64,000 bases of DNA. Origin: Tamarix chinensis. Its lineage: Eukaryota; Streptophyta; Magnoliopsida; Caryophyllales; Tamaricaceae. Below are positions 9,943-21,891 of this stretch, piece by piece. Each line of letters begins with the position of its first letter. The stretch's first letter is position 1. The position numbers and the translations under genes are program-made. The notes under the pieces were generated by a model. The model made no database searches. It was not told the DNA's origin and worked only from the letters and a program-made list of their open reading frames with translations. Location: NCBI GenBank assembly GCA_030549775.1, contig CM060181.1, positions 53,140,218 to 53,204,217 on the forward strand, in the 5' to 3' direction.

Positions 9943-12682
9943 GCTATATAACTAGCTAGACATGCTCTACCATGGTCATATGATGCATCATAACTCCATG
10001 CTGTTAGACAATAAAAATCATGGATAACAACATGCAACTAAGTAAGTAGGCTATTAAAACAACTTATTAAAGCCTCTACCTTCCATTCACATAAATTTCC
10101 ATTGGGTCTATTTTCCTACTTAATATTTTAGGTCGTTTATTTATAAGGCATTATTTATCTTACCATTTTCTTTATCCGCATCTTTATCCTCATTCCTATT
10201 CTTATCGAGTGATAACCTATGTACCAAAACATAGTCTCATATACCATGAAAGCTTACCCAAACAAAAGGACAAAGTATGCCAAAAGCTAAGTAACCACCA
10301 ATGGACACAATGTTCGGTTGAAGCCAAGTAACCACCAATGAACATAAAGTTTAGCTAAATTTAAAAACCACCAAGGTGACAAGACCCTTTAGTATCAATA
10401 ACCTCCAGTACAACATCGATGCTTAGGGTAAGTAAGAAACTGAGATCTACTAGGATTCTGCCTGAAGGCACCAATAAATGTCCAAAAATAGACTAACCTC
10501 TTATTGCTAATCGAGGATAGGGTAACCTAGACCCATACATAGCTTGATCATCTTCCATTTTAAGTGATCAATGTGTTCTTTTCCAATGTTATGCGATCAT
10601 ATAGGCCCATACAACTTCCAAATAACACATCCACATACTCATTCCATCTTAATCATTTTTACCCTCTAATCATGTGGTGGAATTTTCATTAGTGCTTAAT
10701 CAATAATAATCAATCCATCATGATAATCCATTTTAGGCTAATAATCTAAATTACATGACCCTTTTGAAGTCATAACATACTTATTTAGGTTTTTACACTA
10801 AAGCCTTTCCAATTGCATATTGAGAATGCCATAAATTGTGAACCACTTAATCCATCCATTAGGTTTGTCAATCCATGCCAAAAATTGTATTTCCATTATT
10901 TAATAATCATATAGTAGCATTGGGCGTAGTCTAAAAATATATCAAGTTCAAAAGATCAAAATCACAGACTCTGGCCAAACTAGTCAATTAGTTTTATTAA
11001 CTAGTTAATCAATTCGACTCAACTAAAACTAGGGTTCCCTCTAACCAGTCAATTGGTTTGGCCAAACTAATTGATTATTATGAGACTAGCGATTGTTTTG
11101 CTAAATAATTAATGGGTTTAAGGAGAAAGTAAATAAGGTCACCACATACAACCAGTTGATTGATTTGGGTCAACTAATCTACTATTCTAAGAACCAATCG
11201 ATCAATTTGACCTAATTAGTCAATCGGTTTGCTCTTAGAAGAGACATATCAAACATTTTTTTCATGCGAATCATATTTTAAAATCTTACCACATCTAAAA
11301 CATAACATGTGATAACAAAATACTAATATTTAACAAGCTCTTAACTGAATCATGATTCACCTTCAAGTAAATCAAGCCTATATTCTCTAAAATTATATTT
11401 TCTTAAGATTCACCATTAATTTAACATGCATAAATTAGATGTTAAACTCTCATGTAGGTAGATAAAATTAACATTTTTATAGAAAACATACTTCATATGC
11501 TTATTCAGGCCACATTTTAGAGGTAAGAATGACTTACTTGTTGCTTAGCAAAGTTTCCCACTAAAGAGGAAAAACTCTAGATTTCAAATTCCAAGACCTT
11601 TAAAAACAAGAAGTTAAAACTCAGAAATCATTGAATAACTTTCACAAATAAAAAACATGAATTAGAAAAGAAAATAGACTTACATCACAAACATAGAATG
11701 ATTCAGTTGAAAACAACTCAACTTCATCCTAAATCTAACTCTTTCTTGCTTAAGAATAAAACAAGAGGGATTTAGAGAAAGGATTAAAATAGTAAAAGGA
11801 ATTGGAAATAAATCTTGAATTGGAGAGAAAAAAAAAACAAAAGTGCTAGATAGCTGAGATATTTCTGAGGCTGAAAGAAAAGTGAGAAAAAGGAGTGATT
11901 ATGGTTATTTATAGCCAACATATTGGTTAGAAAATGAGTGAGGTTATGTAACAGATCAAAAATCCTAATTTTACCATTCAAATCAAAGCTTAATGGGAGG
12001 ATTTATCAATACTAGGTTGACTTCTATCTCATAGCTCAAATAGTGATTTTTTGGAGAATGTAGGCAAGTTTTTCTAAAAAAATATTAAATACTAGAAGGG
12101 TAATGGAATATTAGTGCAAGAAGGAATCTTCCAGCTAAGTACAGATAGTTTAGAATCAAAGTATGCTTCTAGAGGTGTGTAGAGGAGAGAGGTAGAAAAA
12201 GATAAGAGTGAAGTCATCCTCTTCCTCAATTCTCAAAATCCAGCCCTCCAATTTGTTCAAGGTAGAAACTAAAGTCGAATAAATGATAAAAAAGTGTTAA
12301 AATTCACTAAATAATAGTTTGGAGTTAAATTATCAAAGTTCCATTTTGATTAAAGAAATTTCTTAGAAAAAATCTAGCATTAAAAAGTACTCTGCCCGAC
12401 TAACCAATCGATTGTAGTCTACCAGTCTTCTATTCTCTAGACTAGCCAGCAGGTTCCCAAACAATCAATCATTTCTATTGAACAAAACTCATAGCTAAAA
12501 TGATGAACCAACCGATTAATCTCCCTAAAAGCTTATTTTATTCAATTTCCTAAATTTTACTCGAAACCATCTATACCTCAAACCCAGTTATAGTTCCAAA
12601 TCAAGATCATACATTAGCAAATTTTATTAAACACCATAATTATCCATTATATAAATATTACATAAATATGGGGTATGACAAC

Positions 12683-12699
12683 ACTACCCCCTTAAAGTG
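12683..12699 (-). other. Polypurine tract of the host Ty3/gypsy element
   Basis: On the minus strand, ACTTTAAGGGGGTAGTG lies just before the 3' LTR start TGTCATACCCC. Position and purine content are as expected for a plus-strand primer. It confirms the minus orientation. Confidence 0.65.
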
Positions 12700-12839
12700 G
12701 TTGTGTCCTCAAAGTGTACTAACCAAGATCTACACATTATATAATCCACAGTAGTTCGCAAATTGCATTCAACAAGGCAAAATGGGTTATTACCTCTTTA
12801 AAATAAAAGATCACATCTATAGATATCACAAAAAACTCT

Positions 12840-13891
12840 AGGTACTTCACTCAAATATTCTCATTGGCCTCCCAAGTGGCCTCCTTGACACTATGCTTTG
12901 ACTAAAGGACCTTTACTAGCGGGATGTTCTTCATGTGCGTCACTTGATTTTTCATGTCCGGAATGCTTACTGGCCAGTCTGTCTTTCTCATGGAGCTAAA
13001 ACCTTTTGGCTCAAAATTCCTTAATACCCTGATTGATCCTATCAAGCTTAACATGACCAAGTTTACTAGCTCAAATCTCCTAAAAGATCGAAGGTGTGAT
13101 GGTGAGTACACTCATTCTTACTTCCAAAACTATAAGCGATGATCAACTGAATGTCCATCTCTCTGAGCTCTCAACACAAATGATCTGACAGTGCAATCAT
13201 GCTCAAGGAATGTGACATCTTCAAACTAAAGGCATCTACCAAAACATTAGCCTTACCCTTATAGTAGGTTAACTCCAGGTCCTAATTTTAACCAATTCCA
13301 ACCATCAGCACCATCTCAAATTCAAATCCCACTATATGAAATATACTTGAGGCTCTTATGATTAGTGTAGAACTTGTATTGAGAATCATAGAGGTAAGGC
13401 CTCCAAATGTTAAGTGTGAATACCACCATGGAAAGCTCTAAATCGTGCTTCAAGTAGTTTTTTTCTCATGCTACTTTAGTTATTGAGAAGCATATGCCAC
13501 CACTCTCATATGTTGCATCAACATACAATCTAACCCATGCTTAGAAGTGTTGTTGTATACTTTAATACCATCTAATCCACTTGGTAATTCGAGCACTAGG
13601 ATGATAGTGAAACAACTCTTCAACTCCTAGAAAGCTTCACCATACTTCTCGTCCCACTGAAATCATGTGGCCTTCTTCAACAAATTAGTCAACAGATGAG
13701 ATATCTTGGAGAAGTTAGTGACAAACCTATGGTAATAACTATCCAACCTTAGAAAATTGTGCACCACCATGACAGAAGTTGGTGCTGACCACTTGAAAAC
13801 TACTCAAACCCTAGAAGGATCTACTACCACCCCATCCTTCAAAATTACATGTCTAAGGAAAGTCACTTCATCCAACCAATGCTCACACTTT
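12840..13891 (-). pseudogene. Ty3/gypsy pol remnant: end of RT, RNase H, integrase C-terminal tail
   Basis: Conceptual minus-strand translation gives KCEHWLDEVTFLRHVI (RT, normally KCEFWLDEVVFLGHVI) and LLKKATWFQWDEKYGEAFQ (the W..QWTEECQEAFQ region). RNase H follows with SKHGLDCMLMQHMRVVAYAS, in place of the usual DAS..GLGCVLMQ, and then KANVLVDAFSLK. After that the reading jumps to an integrase/chromodomain-type end with NIPLVKVL and KEATWE. The integrase zinc finger and DDE core are absent, which points to a deletion of more than 1 kb. Several in-frame stops are present. The RT half upstream of this is at 17545-18180, separated by solo LTR B. Confidence 0.7.
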
Positions 13892-14659
13892 GAAAATGTA
13901 ATACCCCATATTTTTGTAAAGTGTTGAATGGGAGAATATGCAAAGTTTGGTTTTTGATTTTGGTGTGGTATTATTATTTGGTTTGAGAAAAAGTTGGATT
14001 TGAAATAAGGTTGGGCAAACTAATCAGCTGGTTCCAATGAATTGATCAACTAGTTTGTTGTTTTTGCAAAATGGTTTTCAATCGACTAAACCGATCAACT
14101 AGTTAGGAAACAATCGATTGGTATGTAGAATAGTTGACCGGTAGGCCAAACCAATTGATTAGTTTGTTGAGTTAGGCATATTTTCAAAACTCAATTTTTT
14201 TGGAAAAACTTCTTATATTGAAACGGAACCTTGTTAACCTATACCAAATTATTTCTAAGATATTCTTAGCCTTTTTAATGATGCATTTGCCTGAAAATAC
14301 TACCTTAGATCAATATGAGGGGTCAATTAGAACAATTGAGGGGGGAGATTACCTCAACTTTGTATTCTTCCACCTTTCTCCTCTACACATTATGAGATCA
14401 TTATTTCGATCTCAAACTCAATTATACTTATTTGGAAGATTCATTTCACAATCTTCCATGCTAACCTTCCATTACCCCTCTTATGTATTGTATTTTAGGA
14501 CCAATTGACCTTCACTCCTCAAGAATCATCATTTGAGCTCTAGACAATAGGTTAATATATCTTGGTTGAAATTTGTCCATTTAACTCAAATTAAAATGGT
14601 GATAATTAAGGTTTTTGATTTTTTCTTGACCATATTGTGATTCATATCGATTTGCTAGC

Positions 14660-14667
14660 TATAAATA
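14660..14667 (+). promoter_or_regulatory. TATA box of solo LTR B
   Basis: CTATAAATAGG about 760 bases into the LTR. The same context is present in the host LTRs on the opposite strand (31622-31629 and 11906-11913). Confidence 0.55.
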
Positions 14668-15020
14668 GGCCTAATCACCCCTTTTGTTCACCTTTATTTC
14701 AACCACCAAAAATACCAAATCTCTCTAGTATTCAACTTCTCCCTTTTCACTTCTCTCCTTATAGTCAAATTCCTTTCACTCCTCTAATCCATTCTCTAAA
14801 CCCCTCTTATTTTAATTATTAAGCAAGAAATAGTTAGATTTATGAAAAAGGTTGAGTGGTTCAATTATGCAGCCTCTATTTTTTACTTTGGGTGTGGTAT
14901 GTTCATCCTTTTCCTTATATTTCAAGTTTAAAATAAAAGTTATTCACAAATTTCTGAGTTAAAACTTATGTTTTTAAGGTTTTGAAAGTTGAGGATTTCA
15001 GAGGTTGAGTGCTTTTGTTT

Positions 15021-15503
15021 AAGGAAAGTTTTGTCTACATCAAGTAAGTTATTATTGCTTCTAAAATGGGTTATGAATAATATTGCATGATATGAAACTC
15101 ATTAAGTTGACATTACATGTTGGCATGAATATATGGCTTACAAAATTGAATTTGGAGGGTTAGGTTACGTATTTTGAGTGAAAAACATGAATATTGAGAA
15201 AGTATGAGTTGTGATGATTATGTTGAGAAGTGCAATTAAAGTAGGCTAAAAATGTGTTTTGTCTAAGGAAAGTTTTGTCTACATCAAGTAAGTTATTATT
15301 GCTTCTAAAATGGGTTATGAATAATATTGCATGATATGAAACTCATTAAGTTGACATTACATGTTGGCATGAATATATGGCTTACAAAATTGAATTTGGA
15401 GGGTTAGGTTACGTATTTTGAGTGAAAAACATGAATATTGAGAAAGTATGGGTTGTGATGGTTATGTTGAGAAGTGCAATTAAAGTAGGCTAAAAATGTG
15501 TTA
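15021..15503 (+). repeat. Recent 244-bp direct tandem duplication inside solo LTR B
   Basis: Unit 1 (15021-15264) and unit 2 (15265 to about 15503) both start AAGGAAAGTTTTGTCTACAT. I see only two substitutions between them (GTATGAGTT versus GTATGGGTT, and GATGATTA versus GATGGTTA). Each unit carries one copy of the ATCAAGTAAGTTA donor-like site. Confidence 0.9.
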
Positions 15504-17134
15504 TATGATGTTAGAACATGTTCCAATGTAGTATGATAAAGATTTATAAATATGGTCTGCATGAAAATAATTGGTTAGTGTTGTCATAGAGCTAATCGAT
15601 TGACTAATTAGGTTAAATTGATTGACTAGTCCCTAGAAGAATTGACTAGTTGACCCAACTCATCGATTAGTGAGCCTGTAAAGACCTTGGTCTTACTCTC
15701 TATTTAAGCCCATTAACTTGTGTATGAAAAATTAACTGGTTTGCCCAAACCAATTGACTACTTTGAGGAAAAGCATGGTTTGGTCGACCCAAACCGATCA
15801 ACTAGTTGGCCTTAACCAATCAACTAGTTGGACCAGACCGATCGACTTGTTTAGCTAATTTGTGTGATATTATTCCTTTCGGTTTGGTTATGCTTTGAGG
15901 ATATACATGGGATTATTTAAGGGATAAGATACAAAAATCATCATGGATTAATGACCTGATGAATGGATTAAATGGACCATGATTTATGACATATTCAATG
16001 AGTATTGTAAAGGTTAATAGGCATACCTCATATGAAATGTGATGGGTTTGAGAAAAAGAGTAATGAATCATAGCATGTGCTTGAATGAAATGATATAATG
16101 GGTATGAATTATGTTGGAAAAATATAAATGGAAACTACACACATGGTTGTGAAATGGAGAGGATTATTATGGAAGAAACATGTGCATGCCTTACTTATTC
16201 TTCTTATAGGCCTTGTGTGATCCCTTAAACTCATGAATAATGTACTAATCATGTAAAGCAAAAGATAGTTGGGGCTGTATATGGGTCTGAGTTACCCAAT
16301 CCATGATTAGCTATCAAAAATTAGTCTGCCTTCGGGCATTTATTAGTGCCTTTGGGCTTTACCTTTAGGTGGGATCCTAGTAGATATCAGTGTCTTACCT
16401 ATTCTAGACACTAAAGATGTACTAGGAGTATCGATAATAAAGGTTTTGGTCACCTAGGTGGCTAGATTCGGCCTAAACTTATGTCCATATTGGTTGCTTT
16501 AGCCTAGACTTATGTCCATTATAGTTAGCTTCAGCCTAAACTTATGTCCATTGTGGTGATTGGCTTTAACTTGGAATTTATGTCTCTTGGTTTGGATAGG
16601 CTTCCATGGTATGTCAGACCATAGGATGGTGCACAGTCCATCGCTTGATGATAAATAATTGGATAATGATGAGAATAAATGGCTTCGATGATAATAATGG
16701 TAAAAGTTAGAATGAATATTTGGATAATGGCTTGAATGAGTAACTGGTTAATAATTGGAATGATTGACTGGATGTTGACCTATACCAATACATGGATAAG
16801 GAAATGGTATAACCTAATCAATTGAACAAGTTGGAAAATAAACCCTAGTGGTTATCTGGATTAATCTACTTAGTACATGTGTGATTATCTATGTTCTTAT
16901 GTTATGAAGATAAGCATGATACATTTTGAGTTGCCTGAGTTATGCATGATAGTATATCCTGATGCATTACTACATTTACATATATAGAATTGGCATGACA
17001 CATTTTAATTATGATATCCATGTTATGATAGAATCTTATTTGCTTGTGACTTTCGTTGACGAGGAAACTTGGCTACTGATGTGTCTCTTTGCTCGGTCAC
17101 CTACTCATTCCCAGGAATAAAGGGTCATGTGCAG
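15044..17134 (+). other. Putative intron within solo LTR B
   Basis: ATCAA/GTAAGTTA at 15044 (a second copy at 15288) and TCATGTGCAG/GCG ending at 17134. The donor context is conserved in the host LTRs, at 31239 and 11537 on the minus strand. This is inferred, with no transcript evidence. Confidence 0.35.
16440..16600 (+). repeat. Short tandem repeat zone of the B-type LTR
   Basis: Three to four diverged units containing CTTATGTCCATNNTGGTT and GCTTTAGCCTA. The host LTRs have the same repeats in reverse complement (about 10290-10360 and 29915-30020: GAAGCCAAGTAACTACCAAT, GGACATAAA). Confidence 0.6.
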
Positions 17135-17544
17135 GCGTTTTGAATGGCTAGTAGTGGTCCTACCTTAGCTTGGTTTTAGGGTTTGAGAGCGTGGACATTT
17201 GGAGTTTTGTGGGGTCCATGACAGACCATGGTTTTGGGGTGACGCACTAACTTGATTTTTGCTGTCATAACCTTGTATTCTTAAGTTATCATTTCCTCGT
17301 ATTTGACCTTGTCGGGGATCATCAAAGTCCTTTGTTGAAAAATTTATGTGATTTAAGTTGTGCACTCTATTTTAAATTGGTTGGGTTGGCTTAGCCTTGA
17401 ATTTGATATGGGATGGGCAATAGATGTCTATCCTATGTTGGGTACGGTGGCAACACTCCATTTTTCCTAAATGTGTTTAGTATTTTTTGCTTATGTATTG
17501 TTTTAAAACAAAAAATTTCTGTAGTAAAAAATGGAGGTGTTGTA

Positions 17545-18174
17545 GAAAGCTTATCATACAATTGGTGTGTCCTTAACAATACCAAGATCTATCTAAGATG
17601 ATGTTCATGCTTTTCTAGATCACTAGAGTAGATGAGGATGTCATAGATGAACACTATGACAAATTGATCCAAAAACTATCAAAAAATCTAGTTCATAAGA
17701 TACATGAATGTTGTTAGAACATTAGTAAGTCTGGAAAGCATTGCTATGAACTTCTAATGGCCACATTTTGTCTGAAATGTTATCTTTGGAATATCCTCCT
17801 TCACTATCCACAATTGATGGTAACCTGGTCAAATATCAATTTTTAAGAACATGTGGCTCCTTTGAGTTAGGTGAACAAATCATCAATGGCAATGGATAAT
17901 GGTTCTTCACCATAACCTAATTCAACCCTCGGTAGTTGATGCACAATCTAAGGCTCTTGTCCTTCTTCTTAATGAATAAGGCTAGCACTCCCCAAGGCGA
18001 TGCACATGGTCAAATGCATTCCTTTAACTGAGCCTTAAGCTTTTTCATCTCTATAGGTGACATGCAGTACGATACTTTAGATACTAGTTCCATCCCTAGT
18101 AGTACGCCAATGGTAAATTCAACATCTTAAACAAGGGGCATACCCAGAATTTCATAAGGGTGCACATCAAGATA
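17545..18174 (-). pseudogene. Ty3/gypsy reverse transcriptase, N-terminal half (degenerate)
   Basis: Minus-strand conceptual translation shows MELVSKVSYCMSPIEMKKLK (normally PISK.PYRMAP.E..ELK), [20 protein letters not shown] and INYRGLN, VKNHYPLP, and FVIVFIDDILIYSSD. The last carries the DD of the RT active site in the usual FVVVFIDDILIYS context. Stops and frame changes interrupt it. The downstream half of RT is beyond solo LTR B at 13640-13891. This element is non-functional. Confidence 0.8.
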
Positions 18175-18669
18175 TTATTGGATCATTGTAATTTGCTCTA
18201 GCGTTGTGTCATCATCCCTGGTATATCGACCATTACATAGGAAAAGTGAATACCCTTTAAGAATAAAGGTATTGACCGTGATTGCCAATACAACCTTTAT
18301 AGAGGGTATAGGCTCACACTTCTGATAAAAGACCCTAACACCCTTTAGTCCTAAAAGAACCACACGTTGTTGCACACAATCTAATAATAGTTGGTACTTC
18401 CTTAACATGTTCATTCTGACAACCACATCAAAATTGCATAATTCAAGTTCCATGAGATCCAAGGGAAACTCTACTTCCCCAACTATTAAGGTCACCCTTT
18501 TATAGAGACTATAATATGCAATCATATCCCCTGAAGCCAACACAATAGAAATGGAAATACTATAGGAAGGAGGTAACAAAGCTTTAGCTATGAATATGGA
18601 TGACACAAAAGAATATGATACACCAGAGCCAAATAATACGCATGTTGTAAAGGTAAAGACAGTAAGCAT
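18175..18669 (-). pseudogene. Ty3/gypsy aspartic protease domain, decayed
   Basis: An open frame of 164 residues on the minus strand. LFGSGVSYSFVSS aligns with the retropepsin active site LFDSGASHSFIS, but the catalytic Asp is Gly here. ELCNFDVVVRMNMLRKYQ aligns with the D.FDVILGMDWL..Y block, and LDCVQQRVVLLG with IDC..K.V.F. The frame stays open, but the lost Asp and the degenerate flanks argue against function. It lies between gag (18700-19470) and RT (17545-18174), as expected for Ty3/gypsy. Confidence 0.75.
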
Positions 18670-18699
18670 AACTATTACTACACTACTCTAACGCTCTAC

Positions 18700-19470
18700 C
18701 TCTGACTAGCTAATCACATTTAGGTGTCCTTATGAAGAAACCCCTACAGCATTGCCTAACCCCTGACCCTGCTAAAATAGTTGAGGCTTCTAACCTCGGG
18801 GCTAGTTGGTACGATTGACAATACTAGTTGGTGATGGAGAAACTCTCAGAGCCTGTGGTTAAGATTGTTGTATAGATCCAGTGCTATGAGATCGAGACTT
18901 ACCTCTCTCAAGACAACCACCTCCAACATGACACTCATAGGCTCTGTGTCCCCCGATACTTCATACATGGGAAGTCACGTTGTTACCTCCACAATCCACT
19001 CCCGAATGATCTACTTTGTAATGCTTGTAGTGGTAATGCTTCTCCTCCACATGTCCCCCGGACTAACCTGTGACTCAGGGTGCTGACCTCATACTCGGGC
19101 CATACTTAGGCAGCATGCTACCTCTAGAGTATACCTTCTTCCTATCACTAGGATGTTCGTGACCCTTAAACTTCCTCTTGCCTGTCATCTAGGAACTTTA
19201 GGCTTGGGTGACTCGAGAAGCCTCCCAGGCTTGCTCGTACATTCCAACCATGTCTAGTAGAATAAGGCCCATCAAAAGCTCTTAATATCTGATCCCAAGC
19301 CAATCTTGAAGCATTAAACCTACATCAACTCATTTGCCACTACCTTCGGAGTGAACTGGATCAAGTCCATGAACCACATGTAATACTCTTCTATTGAAAT
19401 TCCTCCATGCTAAAGGGTCATGAACTCATCATACTTCTTCATATGGAGATGAATAGGGGTAGAATCAAGC
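18700..19470 (-). pseudogene. Ty3/gypsy gag, C-terminal part (degenerate)
   Basis: Minus-strand translation of the part next to LTR C reads LHMKKYDEFMTL, SIEEYYMWFMDLIQFTP and KVVANELM, which matches the middle of retrotransposon gag (KKEEFL.L.QG.MSV.EY...F..L..F.P). A Cys/His-containing stretch around 18900-18960 is probably a ruined zinc knuckle. Stops are frequent. The N-terminal part continues at 28296-28560 beyond LTR C. Confidence 0.6.
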
Positions 19471-19476
19471 GTGAAG
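19471..19476. repeat. Target-site duplication GTGAAG, left copy (LTR C)
   Basis: GTGAAG precedes TGTAACACTCCC and recurs exactly at 28290-28295 after GGGGTATTAC. Confidence 0.8.
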
Positions 19477-19898
19477 TGTAACACTCCCAAAAATCACTAT
19501 TGAAAATTTTCATCTAATTAAAACATACACAAACATAGGAGGTGCTACCACCATTATCAGCATAAGCCTGACCCCCAACCAGTCTCGTACCAACCACAAG
19601 GCTAAGAATAATTTCATAAAATATTAAACACACTTAAGATAGAGAACCGTAGAAATTCAAAATATTCATAAAGAGAGAGAATTAGAGTGTATGATTAAAA
19701 TTCATTACAAACTAGAAAATGTTACATAGTCAAAGCCCCCCAAGGAGAGAGAATAATGCAAATAGTAAGATAAAAGCTGAATAAAGAAGAGTCCGGACTA
19801 CACCACTCTTGGGCCCCATGCCAAGTCCCAAAAGATCAACACTTAGCCCTGCACGACGCCTCGAATGCATCATAGGCATCAAATATAGCGTCTCCTAC

Positions 19899-21718
19899 CT
19901 ACATCAATTCAAAAGGGACCTCTGCTCATGGGAATGAGCAGCACCCATGAAATAGGTGATCAGTACGCTACATACTAAGTAAGGTAACCATACAGCTAAT
20001 GCTATACAAGAAATATATATAACACAAGCAAGTAGCCATGCAAAAAGGCCATGCATGATAGATAGGTAGTACACGTAGTGATTCACTCCTGTTAGAAATA
20101 ATTATTAGATCTCTAATCATTATTCCGATTTCACACCATTCTCTTTATAAGTCCATGTGAGTATGGGAAACCTACTATTATAGCTAGTGGACTAGAAAAC
20201 ACCCAGGAGAAATGCACCTAGCCACTATTATTTGCAGGTGGAACGGTCTCTAGGGCACAAGACACTTGTCCACTATTATTTGTCGGTGGACCGGTTTGGC
20301 CCTGACTCTCATGGTATTTTACTATAAGTAGATAGTATCTTTCCATGGCTTATCATCATTAGGTTTAGCTTGTTGAGCTTTGGATCCCCCACTATTATAG
20401 CTAGTGGACCAGAAAACACCCAGGACAGAATGCATCTGACCATTATCATTCGCTGGTGGAACGGTCTCCAAGGCACAAGGTACTTGGACACTATTATTCG
20501 TTGGTGGATCGGTCTGGGCCCAACTCAACAATCTTTCTCTTTAAATGGTTAGTATCTTGTTTATGTCTTATTCGATAAATATTTCCACCCTAGACATGCA
20601 TGTCTTTTGGACTACCTTCTCACACAACCCGTCTACTCCTAGTCTCCTTAAAGGTCCATCCCATATCTTAGGACTTTTATGCCTCTTAGTACATCCAAAT
20701 GTCATTCCCCCTTTTTCCTTACTTACCATAAATACCCAACTCCTATGTGCATGATTTGAGGCCTACATTCCCACATCTCTGGGTCAACTCACTATCACCC
20801 TCTAGGGTTTTCCTCAGGAAATCCTAATCTAGCCTATATGGCCCAACCTTCCTCTATCTCGCACAACCCAAGATTTCCTTGCCCTTAACTCATCACCTTA
20901 CTTGATTCGTCCCCAAGCATCCCACTGTACTCCTCATTTGTACATTTGGCCATGAAACCTTAGTTGGCCACCCCAAATCATAGCACTTCTCTTTTGTCAT
21001 ATATTGTCCCTCTGTTACTCTCACTTACCATTCCCTCTTTCACATGACACACATTCACCCTCCATGTGACATCCTTCCACTCTCACCCCATACTCCAATC
21101 CTTTCCATTATTTCTCCCTTCCACAATCTCCTCCATTTAGGGTTATCCTCCCAAACCCTAGCCAAGTTCCCCATACATCCTTATACCAATCCATGTACCA
21201 TTTTCCACATATGGACTACAATTACTCCAACAACTCTACCCTTGCCTTACTTGACCCTCAAGTCAAATTTTTCCATGTAAAGATCATCCCCATGCAAAGA
21301 CTATCCATCCCATGCAAACCCTAGAATCCCCATGCAAGATTCATTTCACTCTCTTATTTTATTCATATTATCCTTTTATTTGTCCACCCATAAGTCATGA
21401 GATACTTATATCATTCTTACTTTCCTCTAGTCAACTCACTCCCTTTACCCCTTTCATCTTTTCACCACCACACCATATCTTTTAAAGTGTCAAGCATGCA
21501 TGTCCTAAAGGGCCAAATCACATAAGTACCACAAGTTACAATACACATTATCATATTACACATTCCATAAAGAGATAACTACAACTTACCTTAGCTCCAC
21601 ACTTAGCAAGCTGTGCTACAAGTACATAGTTCATAATCACATAAGGTACTCAAATATATCATCACATATAACACATGATACTCTTAATACACATATTAGG
21701 CTTTAATCACATCCTTAC
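19899..21718 (-). other. Putative intron within solo LTR C
   Basis: Donor /GTAAGGATG (exon side TTAT, weakened) at 21718 and acceptor GAATTGATGTAG/GTAGG at 19899. These are 1,820 bases apart and correspond to the sites in LTRs A and D. Confidence 0.4.
20165..20512. repeat. CCACTATTAT..GGTGGA minisatellite, 3+3 units (LTR C)
   Basis: Two triplets of CCACTATTATTTGCCGGTGG-like units, separated by a linker with GGTATTTTACTATAAG and a following TTGGATCCCC. The arrangement is the same as in LTRs A and D. Confidence 0.7.
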
Positions 21719-21856
21719 ATAAAATAATACCGGGCTTGGAGCATGCTCCTACACTTCCTTAGGGGTCAGACATGGCTCACCTATAAGAGGGGAAACACTA
21801 GGGTTAACTTTCCTCTCATTAATTTCATTATCTCCTACTTTACCTTTAGTATGAAC

Positions 21857-21891
<35 letters not shown>
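21857..21891. repeat. (AAT)n microsatellite in LTR C
   Basis: About 11 uninterrupted AAT units, followed by imperfect AAT-rich sequence to about 22050. It occupies the same position in the LTR as the longer tracts in A and D. Confidence 0.8.

Larger units (their letters stand above)
4771..12680 (-). repeat. 3' LTR of the host Ty3/gypsy element, truncated and split by solo LTR A
   Basis: The right end, GGGGTATGACA at 12670-12680, adjoins the polypurine tract. Sequence from 9938 to 12680 is collinear with the 5' LTR (29585-31809 plus 34800-35368). The 43 bases at 4771-4813 match the 5' LTR near 29530. The last 550 or so bases of the LTR (equivalent to 28972-29525) are missing to the left, so neither the element's end nor its TSD can be seen. 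A TATA box (TATAAATA on the minus strand, 11906-11913) and a GTAAGT donor-like site (about 11537) are retained. Confidence 0.75.
13897..17544 (+). mobile_element. Solo LTR B (3.65 kb) inserted in the host RT
   Basis: It starts TGTAATACCCC and ends GGAGGTGTTGTA, flanked by GAAAA (13892-13896) and GAAAG (17545-17549), a 4/5-matching TSD. The host RT resumes on both sides in the right order. It contains TATAAATA at 14660-14667, a GTAAGT donor-like site at 15044 (duplicated at 15288), a short-repeat zone (about 16440-16600), ACTCATTCCCAGG (17103) and an ATGTGCAG acceptor-like end at 17134. ORFs at 14200-14508, 14637-14822 and 17413-17601 match no family I know and I treat them as chance. No PBS or coding region is present. 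Confidence 0.8.
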
